DNA from: Marinobacter lutaoensis
GTDB lineage: Bacteria > Pseudomonadota > Gammaproteobacteria > Pseudomonadales > Oleiphilaceae
Length of the DNA stretch: 64,000 nucleotides
Reading direction: 5' to 3'
Assembly: GCF_001981305.1 (NCBI RefSeq)
Contig: NZ_MSCW01000004.1
Coordinates: forward strand, 186,001 to 250,000
Below the pieces are notes generated by a model. It worked only from the letters and a program-made list of their open reading frames with translations. It made no database searches and had not been told where the DNA came from. Each line of letters opens with the position of its first letter. Position 1 is the first letter of the stretch. A program made the translations under genes and the position numbers. Of this stretch, positions 21,148 through 29,760 are shown in pieces.

Positions 21148-23877
21148 TCACCGTCCCTGTTTACGCAGCAGCAGCACGGACATCAGGGTCAGCACCGGGA
21201 TGAACGCCGCCAGGATCAGGAAGGCGGACTGCAGGTCGTGCAGATATAGGCCCTTGGTGAACACTCCCCGACTGATCTGCAAGAACCAGGTCGCCGGCCA
21301 GACCTGGCCGATCAGAGCCGAGGGCCCGTCCAGCGACGACACCGGCTCGGTCAGCCCGGAGAACTGCACGGTCGGCAGAATGGTGAGGATGGCGGTGGCC
21401 GCCAGCGCCGCGATCTGGGTCGAGGCGAACGCCGAGATCACCTGGCCCAGACCGGTGGTGGCGGTGACATAGAGCAGCGCACCCAGGGTCAGCGCCAGCA
21501 CGCCGCCCTTGATGGGCACCTCGAACACCAGCAGCGCCAGCAGCACCAGGCTGCCGTAACTGACCATGCTGAAGCCGATGTAAGGCAACTGCTTGCCCAG
21601 CAGAAACTCCAGTCGCGTCACCGGGGTGACGTACAGGTTGGTGATGGAACCCAGCTCCTTCTCCCGGACAATCCCCAGGGCCATCAGAATGGCGGGGATA
21701 AAGATCAACAGGATCGGGATCACCGCCGGCACCATCGCGTCGATGCTGCGGAAATCCTGGTTGTAGCGGTAGCGGTCCTGCACCGACGCCAGACTCAGGG
21801 TGGGGACCACGCCGTAGGTCCGTAACGCCAGCGCCTGCAGGTAGTTCAGGTGCAATCCCTGGACATAGCCGAGCATGGTCTCGCCCCGGAACGGCATGGC
21901 GCCGTCGATCCAGACCGCCAGTTCGGTGTCCCGGCCCCGCTTCACGTTCTCGCCGAAACCGGGCGGTATCACGAACACCAGGCTGAGCTCCCCGGATTCC
22001 ATGCGCGTCTCCAGCTCGGCCATGGTCTGTACCGGCGCCCGTTCGACAAAGTAGCGGGAGCCGGAAACCGCGGCGATGTAATCACGGCTTTGGGGGGTCT
22101 GATCCTGGTCCAGCACGGCGAACGGCAGGTTTTCCACATCCATGGTGATGCCGTAGCCGAGAATCAGCATCAGCAGGGCCGAGCCGACAAAGGCGAAGGC
22201 CATCCGGATTGGGTCGCGCAGCAGTTCCCGGGTCTCCCGGCGGCCATAGGCCCACAGGCGCCGCCAGCTGAAGCCCCGGCCGGGCCCGGAGGCGCTCTCG
22301 CCGGTCAGCAGGGCGGCCTCGCCGGCGCCCTCCGGCTCCCGGTCCACCGCTTCCAAGGTGTGCATAAAGGCGCCTTCCAGATGGTCCGCGCCGGCCTGTT
22401 CGATCAGCGCCGCGGGCGTATCACAGGTCAGCACCTCGCCGGCGTGCATCAGGGAAATGCGGTCGCAGCGCTCGCCCTCGTTCATGAAATGGGTGGAGAT
22501 GAAAATGGTCACGCCGTCCTCCCGGGACAGGCGCATCAGCAGCTGCCAGAACCGGTTGCGGGCGGCGGGATCAACGCCGGAGGTGGGCTCGTCGAGAATC
22601 AGCAGTTCTGGCCGGTGCACCACCGCCACCGCCAGCGACAGCCGCTGGCGCACCCCCAGGGGCAGAGCCCCGGCGGGCCGGTCCATGACCGCCTTGAGGT
22701 CGAATTGCTCCGCCAGGGTCCGCACCCGGTCCGCCAGCTCCGCCTCCGGCAGGCGGAACAGGCGGGCGTGCAGTTCCAGGTTCTGGCGCACCGTCAGTTC
22801 GCCGTACAGGGAGAATGACTGGGACATGTAGCCCACCCGCTGCCGGGTGTTCAGATCCTTGGCGTCCAGGGGCGCGCCGAACAGCGACACCTCACCCTCA
22901 GTGGGGGTGAGCAGGCCGGTCAGCATTTTCATGGTGGTGGTCTTGCCACAGCCGTTGGAACCCAGAAAGCCGAAAATCTCGCCCTTGCGGATGGCGAAGC
23001 TGACATCCCGCACCGCGGTGAAGTTGCCGAAGCGCTGGGTCAGATGGTGTGCCTCGATGGCCGGCACCGCGTCTGCCGCCCAGGGCAGGGCGTCGGTGAC
23101 GGCCGCCGAGGCGTCGGCGCCGCTGTCACGGCGTTCCGGCGGCAGCAGGGCGATGAAGGCATCGTCCAGGGTGTCGCTGCCGGTCCGTTCGCGTAACGCC
23201 TGGGGCGAGCCGGTGGCCAGAATCCGGCCCTCGTCCATGGCCACCAGCCAGTCGAACCGCTCCGCTTCCTCCATGTAGGCGGTGGCCACCACCACGCTCA
23301 TGCCGGGCTGCTGAGCCCGGATGGTCGCGATCAGGTCCCAGAAGCGTTTGCGCGACAGGGGGTCGACACCGGTGGTGGGCTCATCCAGGATCAGCAGATC
23401 GGGGTTGTGGACCAGGGCACAGCACAGCCCCAGTTTCTGCTTCATGCCGCCGGACAGCTTGCCCGCCGGCCGGTCCCGGAATGCCAGCAGGCCCGTGGCC
23501 CGCAGCAGGCGTTCGATCTGCTGGCGCCGGCGCGGGCCGATGAGGCCGAACAGGTCGGCGAAGAACTCGATGTTCTCATCCACCGTCAGGCTGTGATAAA
23601 GGTTGCCGCCCAGCCCCTGGGGCATGTAGGCGATGCGGGGGGCCACCTGGCCGCGGTAGCGGCCATCCGCCATGTCGCCGCCGAGCACTGTCAGCGCCCC
23701 ATGCTGCAGACGCCGGGCCCCGGCCAGCAGGCCCAGCAGGGTGGATTTGCCGACGCCGTCGGGACCGATCAGGCCCACCATGCAGCCGGCCGGCACCTCC
23801 AGTTGGATATCGACCAGGGCCTGACGATCGCCGTAGGCGTGCCGGACATCCTTGAGCCGGGCAACGATCTCAGGCAT
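21148..23877 (-). CDS. rbbA: RbbA-like ABC transporter: two ATPase domains fused to an ABC-2 permease
   Basis: A 909-residue fusion, nearly the length of E. coli RbbA (911). The first ATPase domain has Walker A GPDGVGKST (about residue 35), signature LSGGMKQKLGL and LLILDEPTTGVDP. The second has GSNGCGKTT (about residue 320), the altered signature LPLGVRQRLSL, and LLILDEPTSGVDP. A C-terminal membrane domain (from about residue 545) has RELLRDPIRMAFAFVGSALLML and VREKELGSITNLYVTPVTRLEFLLG. The start MPEIVARL at 23877 overlaps the HlyD gene by 8 nt; in-frame codons further upstream lie inside that gene. RbbA was first described as ribosome-associated, but the operon context favours an exporter. 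Confidence 0.92.
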   Translation of the reverse strand: MPEIVARLKDVRHAYGDRQALVDIQLEVPAGCMVGLIGPDGVGKSTLLGLLAGARRLQHGALTVLGGDMADGRYRGQVAPRIAYMPQGLGGNLYHSLTVDENIEFFADLFGLIGPRRRQQIERLLRATGLLAFRDRPAGKLSGGMKQKLGLCCALVHNPDLLILDEPTTGVDPLSRKRFWDLIATIRAQQPGMSVVVATAYMEEAERFDWLVAMDEGRILATGSPQALRERTGSDTLDDAFIALLPPERRDSGADASAAVTDALPWAADAVPAIEAHHLTQRFGNFTAVRDVSFAIRKGEIFGFLGSNGCGKTTTMKMLTGLLTPTEGEVSLFGAPLDAKDLNTRQRVGYMSQSFSLYGELTVRQNLELHARLFRLPEAELADRVRTLAEQFDLKAVMDRPAGALPLGVRQRLSLAVAVVHRPELLILDEPTSGVDPAARNRFWQLLMRLSREDGVTIFISTHFMNEGERCDRISLMHAGEVLTCDTPAALIEQAGADHLEGAFMHTLEAVDREPEGAGEAALLTGESASGPGRGFSWRRLWAYGRRETRELLRDPIRMAFAFVGSALLMLILGYGITMDVENLPFAVLDQDQTPQSRDYIAAVSGSRYFVERAPVQTMAELETRMESGELSLVFVIPPGFGENVKRGRDTELAVWIDGAMPFRGETMLGYVQGLHLNYLQALALRTYGVVPTLSLASVQDRYRYNQDFRSIDAMVPAVIPILLIFIPAILMALGIVREKELGSITNLYVTPVTRLEFLLGKQLPYIGFSMVSYGSLVLLALLVFEVPIKGGVLALTLGALLYVTATTGLGQVISAFASTQIAALAATAILTILPTVQFSGLTEPVSSLDGPSALIGQVWPATWFLQISRGVFTKGLYLHDLQSAFLILAAFIPVLTLMSVLLLRKQGR

Positions 23878-24868
23878 CCGGCAGGGCCACCTGCAGCGCT
23901 TCCGGCCACGGCTGGCGCTCATCCAGCCGCACGTAAGCCTCTCCCGGAACGCCGGTCTTCACCCGGTCCCGGTAGGCCCGCAGCAGTTCCGGATCGATGC
24001 GGATTCGCACCCGGAACATCAGTTTTTCCCGCTCCGTGCGCGTTTCCACCGATTTGGGTGTGAACTGCGCCTCGGCGGCGACGAAGCTCACCTCGGCGGG
24101 GACCACGTAGTCGGGCAGGGCGTCCAGAATGATCCGGGCCTCGGCCCCCACCCGGACCTTGCCCGCCTCGGCGGTGGGCAGGAAGATGGTCATGTAGACA
24201 TCGCTGACGTCCAGCACGGTGGCCACCTTGCCGCCCGCCGCCAGCACCTCGCCCGGCTCCGCCAGCCGGTACAGCACGCGCCCGCCCACCGGGCTGACCA
24301 GGCGGCTGTCGTCGATGTTGGTCTGGATCTGTCGGATCGACGCCCGCGCCGCCTCGATGCCGGCATCGGCGGAGGCCACCTGCACCCGCGCCGCCTGCAG
24401 GGCGGCGGCGGCGGTTTCCGCCGCGGTGCGGGCTTGGTCCAGCTGCTCCCGGGACACATGGCCCTTGTCCATCAGCGACTCGAAGCGGGCCAGTTCCGCC
24501 CGCGCCAGCCGCCGTTCGCTTTCCCGCTGCACCACCACCGCCTCAGCCAAGCGCTTGCTCTCCTCGGCCTGGGCCAGGTTGGCCTGGGCCGCCGCCAAGC
24601 GCGCTTCCAGTTCATCGGTGTCCATCTGGGCGACGACGGTTCCGGCGTCGATCAGGTCACCCTCCCGGACGAAGAAGCTGTCCAGACGGCCGGCGATGCG
24701 GGTGGCGACGTCCACTTCCGTGGCCTCGATCCGGCCGTTGCCCACAGCGATGGTGTCGGGCAGTTCGCCGTTGCGGGAGACAATCACCCAGGCAGCCCCG
24801 GCGATGACCGCAACCAGGGCACAGGCGACAAGCAGTTTCACGGTCAGACGTGTGGCGGGCGACGACAT
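23870..24868 (-). CDS. HlyD-family membrane fusion protein (YhiI-like)
   Basis: A 332-residue periplasmic adaptor. A single N-terminal membrane helix (LLVACALVAVIAGAAWVIV, about residues 12-30) anchors it. The first lipoyl half (IAGRLDSFFVREGDLIDAGTVVAQMD) is followed by a long alpha-hairpin rich in Ala, Glu and Arg (about 75-175), then the second lipoyl half (VSPVGGRVLYRLAEPGEVLAAG) and a beta-barrel. It would join the inner-membrane ABC parts to an outer-membrane channel, which is not encoded here. It is the first gene of the exporter operon. Confidence 0.92.
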   Translation of the reverse strand: MSSPATRLTVKLLVACALVAVIAGAAWVIVSRNGELPDTIAVGNGRIEATEVDVATRIAGRLDSFFVREGDLIDAGTVVAQMDTDELEARLAAAQANLAQAEESKRLAEAVVVQRESERRLARAELARFESLMDKGHVSREQLDQARTAAETAAAALQAARVQVASADAGIEAARASIRQIQTNIDDSRLVSPVGGRVLYRLAEPGEVLAAGGKVATVLDVSDVYMTIFLPTAEAGKVRVGAEARIILDALPDYVVPAEVSFVAAEAQFTPKSVETRTEREKLMFRVRIRIDPELLRAYRDRVKTGVPGEAYVRLDERQPWPEALQVALPDA

Positions 24869-25000
24869 ATGGGAATCCCTAATCCTTTGTCCGGGAAAAG
24901 AAAAATCGTATGCGGAACACCTTAACCCGGATCGAACAGCCCGTGGGACTGATCCCGGTCAATGAATGCGCACATTTCATGGAAGCAGAGCCAATGCGTC

Positions 25001-25017
25001 ATACCGATTGGTCTACC
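25001..25017. promoter_or_regulatory. Possible TetR-type operator between exporter operon and YfcC gene
   Basis: ATACCGATTGGTCTACC contains the inverted repeat ACC-GATT-GGT, partly extended as GGTCTA on the right. Operators of this shape are common for TetR-type repressors of exporters. No TetR gene is in the window, so this is inference. Confidence 0.25.
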
Positions 25018-25109
25018 CTGGGAATACTAGTCTCAAAATCTTAAGAAAGCTAAACAATCGTCCCGCCAATGCGTCCTCGTTATTGGCAACCACGGCAAGG
25101 AGTCTCGGC

Positions 25110-26564
25110 ATGATCCCGACCAACGAAACGGACCTTCCGGAGGAACACAAGGGGGATCTGGCCTCCCGTTTTCCCACCGCCTACACCATTCTGTTCGGCC
25201 TGATTGTCCTGATGGCGGCGCTGACCTGGGTGATTCCGGCGGGCCAGTACCAGCGGGAAACCAACGAAAGCGTCGGCCGCGAGGTGGCCATTCCCGGCAC
25301 CTACCAGGAGACCGAAGCCAACCCCCAGGGGTTCACCGACATCCTGCTGGCGCCGGTGGCGGGCTTCTATGATCCGGACAGTTACTTGGCCAATGCCATC
25401 GACGTGGCCCTGTTCGTGCTCTTCCTGGGCGGCTTTCTGGGGGTCACCAACGCCACCGGCGCCATCGACACCGGCATCAAGACCGCCATGCGGCACATGG
25501 CCGGCCGGGAAATCTGGATGATTCCGATCCTGATGGCACTGTTCGCCGTCGGCGGCACCACCTACGGCATGGCGGAGGAGACCCTGGCGTTCTACGCCAT
25601 CCTGATACCGGTGGTGATCTCCGCCGGCTACGACGCTGTCACCGGCGTCGCCATCATCCTGATCGGCGCGGGCATCGGCGTGCTGGGCTCCACCATCAAC
25701 CCGTTCGCCACGGTCATCGCCTCCAACGCCGCCAGCATTCCCTTCACCGACGGTCTGGTGGCCCGCTTCGTGCTGCTGATCGGCGGCCTGGTGATCTGCG
25801 CCGCCTACGTGATGCGCTACGCCCGCCGGGTCAAGGCCGATCCGGAACGTTCGGTGGTGGCGCGGCAACGGGAGGCCCACCGCCGGATCTTCCTGCAGGG
25901 TCACGAAGCGGAGTTCGCGGACGCCCGCCTGAGCACCACCCAGAAGCTGGTGCTGGTGGTGTTCGGCCTGACTTTCGTGATCATGATCTGGGGCGTGTCG
26001 TCCCAGGGCTGGTGGATGGCGCGCATGAGCGCCCTGTTCCTGGGTGCCGCCATCGTCATTGGGCTGCTGGCCCGCCTGGGCGAGAAGGCACTGACCGGCC
26101 GCTTCGTCGACGGCGCCCGGGACCTGCTGGGCGTGGCGCTGGTGGTGGGTCTGGCCCGGGGCATCGTGGTGATCATGGAGCAGGGCCTGATCGCCGACAC
26201 CATTCTGCACGGGGCGGAACAGTCGGTTGGTGGCCTGTCCAACCTGCTGTTCATCAACCTGGTGTTCTGGATCGAGGTGGGCATGAGCTTTTTCGTGCCG
26301 TCGTCGTCCGGCCTGGCGGTACTGTCCATGCCCATCCTCGCGCCCCTGGCGGATTTCGCCGGGGTCGGGCGGGAACTGGTGGTCACCGCCTATCAGTCGG
26401 CCAACGGCCTGGTCAATCTGATCAACCCCACCTTCGCGGTGGTGGTGGGCGGACTCGCCATCGGCCGGGTGTCCTACGATCGCTGGCTGGCCTTCATCTG
26501 GCCGCTGCTGGTCATCCTGACCCTGTTCATTTCCCTGGTCCTCTGCCTCTCGGCGCTGCTCTGA
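25110..26564 (+). CDS. YfcC-family basic amino acid transporter/antiporter
   Basis: A 484-residue inner-membrane carrier with about 12 helices. [27 protein letters not shown] at the N-terminus and [21 protein letters not shown] are typical of the YfcC/DcuC-like C4-dicarboxylate carrier group. It is the first gene of the arginine deiminase operon, where the usual ArcD arginine/ornithine antiporter would be, so it most likely imports arginine in exchange for ornithine. The ATG at 25110 has AAGGAG upstream; an earlier in-frame start at 24966 has none. It ends 22 nt before arcA. Confidence 0.88.
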   Translation: MIPTNETDLPEEHKGDLASRFPTAYTILFGLIVLMAALTWVIPAGQYQRETNESVGREVAIPGTYQETEANPQGFTDILLAPVAGFYDPDSYLANAIDVALFVLFLGGFLGVTNATGAIDTGIKTAMRHMAGREIWMIPILMALFAVGGTTYGMAEETLAFYAILIPVVISAGYDAVTGVAIILIGAGIGVLGSTINPFATVIASNAASIPFTDGLVARFVLLIGGLVICAAYVMRYARRVKADPERSVVARQREAHRRIFLQGHEAEFADARLSTTQKLVLVVFGLTFVIMIWGVSSQGWWMARMSALFLGAAIVIGLLARLGEKALTGRFVDGARDLLGVALVVGLARGIVVIMEQGLIADTILHGAEQSVGGLSNLLFINLVFWIEVGMSFFVPSSSGLAVLSMPILAPLADFAGVGRELVVTAYQSANGLVNLINPTFAVVVGGLAIGRVSYDRWLAFIWPLLVILTLFISLVLCLSALL

Positions 26565-26586
26565 CCCAAACCTAGGAGATCCCGAC

Positions 26587-27819
26587 ATGACCACCACGCC
26601 CACCCTTGGCGTCCATTCCGAAACCGGCACCCTGCGGCAGGTGATCGTCGCCCGTCCCGGCCTGGCCCATCGCCGGCTCACCCCCTCCAACTGCGCTGAG
26701 CTGCTGTTCGACGACGTGTTCTGGGTCAAGCAGGCCCAGAAGGACCACGCGGTATTCACGCAGCTGATGCGCGAGCGGGGCGTCGAAGTGCTGGATGTGA
26801 ACGATCTGCTGGCGGACACTCTGGACCTCGCCGACGCCCGGCGCTGGGTGCTCGACCACCGGATCAACCACGACCACGTCGGCATGGGCATGCTGGCGGA
26901 CCTGCGCGCCTGGCTGGACGAGCTGCCCGGCCGGCAGCTGGCGGAGTACCTGATGGGCGGCCTGCGGGTGTCGGACCTGCCGTTTGCCCCCACCGGCCTG
27001 TTCGGCAATCACCTCGGGCCGCTGGGATTCGTGCTGCCGCCGCTGCCCAACTTCCTGTTCACCCGGGACAACAGCGCCTGGATCTACGGCGGCGTCACCC
27101 TTAACCCGATGCACTGGCCGGCGCGCAAGCCGGAAACCCTGCTGATGACCGCCATCTACCGTTTTCATCCCCGGTTCGCCGGCCACGTCCGGGAGCACTG
27201 GGGCGATCCCCTGAAAGACCACGGCCTGGCCACCCTGGAGGGCGGCGACGTGATGCCGGTGGGCCAGGGCACGGTCCTGGTGGGCATGGGCGAGCGCTCC
27301 TCGCCCCAAGGCGTGGGCCAGCTGGCCCGGGCCCTGTTCGAGAGCGGCGACGCCGAGCGGGTGATCGCCTGCCAGATTCCGAAGGCGAGGGCCTCCATGC
27401 ACCTGGACACCGTCTTCACTTTCTGCGGCGGCAACGTCGTCACCACCTTCAAGGAAGTGGCCGACGAGATCGTCTGCTACGACCTGTACCCGAGCCAGGA
27501 CCAACAGCCGTTCCGCTTCCATCAGGACTCCCGGCACCTGTTCGAGGTGGTTGCCGAAGTCCTCGGCTACCCCAGCCTGGAGGTGGTGCCCACCGGCGGT
27601 GACGATCCGGCCGAACGGGAGCGGGAGCAGTGGAACGACGGCAACAACGTGCTGGCACTCAGCCCCGGCGTGGTGGTCGGCTACGACCGCAACGACGACA
27701 CCAACGCCGCCCTGAGCGCCGTCGGCATCGAGGTGCTGGCCATGCCGGGGGCGGAACTGGGCCGTGGCCGCGGCGGCGGCCGCTGTATGAGCTGCCCAAC
27801 CATCCGAGACCCGGCCTGA
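26587..27819 (+). CDS. arcA: Arginine deiminase
   Basis: A 410-residue cytosolic enzyme that hydrolyses L-arginine to citrulline and ammonia, the first step of anaerobic arginine fermentation. Motifs include [31 protein letters not shown], the His-Glu catalytic regions ([16 protein letters not shown]) and the C-terminal GGGRCMSCP with nucleophile Cys400, equivalent to Cys406 of the Pseudomonas enzyme by distance from the C-terminus. AGGAGA precedes the ATG. It sits between its transporter and arcB. Confidence 0.96.
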   Translation: MTTTPTLGVHSETGTLRQVIVARPGLAHRRLTPSNCAELLFDDVFWVKQAQKDHAVFTQLMRERGVEVLDVNDLLADTLDLADARRWVLDHRINHDHVGMGMLADLRAWLDELPGRQLAEYLMGGLRVSDLPFAPTGLFGNHLGPLGFVLPPLPNFLFTRDNSAWIYGGVTLNPMHWPARKPETLLMTAIYRFHPRFAGHVREHWGDPLKDHGLATLEGGDVMPVGQGTVLVGMGERSSPQGVGQLARALFESGDAERVIACQIPKARASMHLDTVFTFCGGNVVTTFKEVADEIVCYDLYPSQDQQPFRFHQDSRHLFEVVAEVLGYPSLEVVPTGGDDPAEREREQWNDGNNVLALSPGVVVGYDRNDDTNAALSAVGIEVLAMPGAELGRGRGGGRCMSCPTIRDPA

Positions 27820-27837
27820 TGGCCAAGGAGACCTGTC

Positions 27838-28839
27838 ATGGCGTTCAACCTGAAAAACCGGCACTTCCTGACCCTGCGCGACTTCTCGCCCCGGGAAATC
27901 GAGTTCCTGCTGAAACTGGCGGCCGACCTCAAGGCCGCCAAGTACGCCGGCACCGAGGTGCCGACACTCGCTGGCAAGGACATTGCCCTGATCTTCGAAA
28001 AGAACTCCACCCGGACCCGGGTCGGCTTCGAAGTGGCGGCCTACGACCAGGGCGCCCGGGTCACCTACCTGGGCCCCACCGGTACCCACATCGGACACAA
28101 GGAATCGGTGCGTGACACCGCCCGGGTGCTGGGTCGCATCTACGATGCCATCGAATACCGCGGCTTCGGCCAGGCCGTGGTGGAGGAGCTGGCGGCACAC
28201 GCTGGCGTGCCGGTGTTCAACGGCCTTACCGATGAATTCCACCCGACCCAGATCCTGGCGGATTTCCTGACCATGCGCGAGCACGTCGAAAAACCCCTGC
28301 GTCAGGTCGCCTTTGCCTTCCTGGGCGACGCCGGCAACAACATGGGGGACAGCCTGATGCTCGGCGCCGCCAAGATGGGCATGGACGTGCGCCTGTGCGC
28401 GCCCCGGGCCTGCTGGCCAGACCCGGACCTCGTCGCGGCGGCGGAGGCGGTGGCCGACCAGACCGGCGCGAGGATCACCCTGACCGAGGACATCGACGAG
28501 GCGGTGCGGCAGGTGGACTTCGTCTACACCGACGTGTGGCTGTCCATGGGCGAGCCCAAGGACAAATGGCAGGAGCGCATCGACCTGCTGCTGCCCTACC
28601 AGGTCAACGCCGGGGTGATGGCCCGGACCGGCAACCCCAGAGCCCGCTTCATGCACTGCCTGCCCGCCTTCCACAACACCGAGACCCGCGTCGGCCAGGA
28701 CATCCAGGCGCAGTTCGGCCTGAGTGCGATGGAGGTGACCGAGGAGGTGTTTGAAAGCGACGCCTCGATCGTCTTCGACCAGGCGGAAAACCGCATGCAC
28801 ACCATCAAGGCGGTGCTGGTCGCCACCCTCGGAGGCTGA
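27838..28839 (+). CDS. arcB: Ornithine carbamoyltransferase, catabolic
   Basis: A 333-residue enzyme that phosphorolyses citrulline to ornithine and carbamoyl phosphate. The carbamoyl-phosphate site STRTR is at residues 57-61, with [10 protein letters not shown] and HCLPAFH carrying the ornithine-side residues. The catabolic assignment comes from its place between arcA and arcC; the length and the N-terminus [13 protein letters not shown] are also typical of ArcB rather than ArgF. AGGAGA precedes the ATG at 27838. It ends 2 nt before arcC. Confidence 0.95.
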   Translation: MAFNLKNRHFLTLRDFSPREIEFLLKLAADLKAAKYAGTEVPTLAGKDIALIFEKNSTRTRVGFEVAAYDQGARVTYLGPTGTHIGHKESVRDTARVLGRIYDAIEYRGFGQAVVEELAAHAGVPVFNGLTDEFHPTQILADFLTMREHVEKPLRQVAFAFLGDAGNNMGDSLMLGAAKMGMDVRLCAPRACWPDPDLVAAAEAVADQTGARITLTEDIDEAVRQVDFVYTDVWLSMGEPKDKWQERIDLLLPYQVNAGVMARTGNPRARFMHCLPAFHNTETRVGQDIQAQFGLSAMEVTEEVFESDASIVFDQAENRMHTIKAVLVATLGG

Positions 28840-28841
28840 CC

Positions 28842-29753
28842 ATGCTGATCGTCGCCGCCCTGGGCGGAAACGCCATGCTGCAACGGGGAGAGGCGCTGAC
28901 CGAAGACAACCAGCGCCGCAACATCCGCAGGGCCGCCAAACCCCTGGCGGACCTGGTCCGGGCCGGACACCGGCTGGTGGTGACCCACGGCAACGGCCCC
29001 CAGGTCGGCCTGCTGGCCCTGCAGGGCATCGCCTACAAACCCGACGAGCTGTTTTCCCTGGATGTCTTGGGTGCCGAGTCCGAGGGCATGATCGGCTATA
29101 TGATCGAGCAGGAACTGGAAAACGAGCTGGCGCACCAGGTGCCGGTGGCCACCCTGCTGACCCAGGTGATCGTCGATGCCCGGGATCCCGCGTTCCGGAA
29201 TCCGACCAAATTCATCGGCCCGGTCTACGACTACGAGGAAGCCCGCACTCGGGCCGACCACCTGGGCTGGCAGATTGCCCGGGACGGCGACCACTGGCGC
29301 CGGGTCGTACCCTCGCCCCGGCCGGCGGAGATCCCGGACCTGAACATCATCCGCTTCCTGATCGAACGGGGCGCCATCGCCATCTGCGCCGGCGGAGGTG
29401 GCATTCCGGTGATCCGCCGCCCGGACGGCAGCCTGACCGGCGTTGAGGCGGTGATCGACAAGGACGCGGTCAGCGCCCGGCTGGCCATCGAACTGGGCGC
29501 CGACCGGCTGCTGCTGCTGACCGACGTGGACGGCGTCTACCGGGACTTCGGTACCGACCACGCCACCCGGCTGAGTCACCTGACCCTGGCCGAGGCCGAG
29601 GGCATCGACGCGCCGGCCGGCTCCATGGGACCCAAGCTGCAGGCGGCCCGGGACTTCGCCGCTCGGGGCGGGGACGCGGTGATCGGGCGCCTGGACGATG
29701 CCCTCAACCTGGTGGCGGGCCGGGCCGGCACCCGGATTCACCGGCCGGCCTGA
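28842..29753 (+). CDS. arcC: Carbamate kinase
   Basis: A 303-residue cytosolic kinase that transfers phosphate from carbamoyl phosphate to ADP, the ATP-yielding last step of the arginine deiminase pathway. The amino-acid-kinase fold signatures are AALGGNAMLQRGE at the N-terminus, VTHGNGPQVGLLALQ, CAGGGGIPVIR and LLLLTDVDGVY. GGAGG precedes the ATG closely. It closes the operon and is convergent with the GGDEF-EAL gene 7 nt away, with no obvious terminator between them. Confidence 0.96.
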   Translation: MLIVAALGGNAMLQRGEALTEDNQRRNIRRAAKPLADLVRAGHRLVVTHGNGPQVGLLALQGIAYKPDELFSLDVLGAESEGMIGYMIEQELENELAHQVPVATLLTQVIVDARDPAFRNPTKFIGPVYDYEEARTRADHLGWQIARDGDHWRRVVPSPRPAEIPDLNIIRFLIERGAIAICAGGGGIPVIRRPDGSLTGVEAVIDKDAVSARLAIELGADRLLLLTDVDGVYRDFGTDHATRLSHLTLAEAEGIDAPAGSMGPKLQAARDFAARGGDAVIGRLDDALNLVAGRAGTRIHRPA

Positions 29754-29760
29754 ACGCCGC

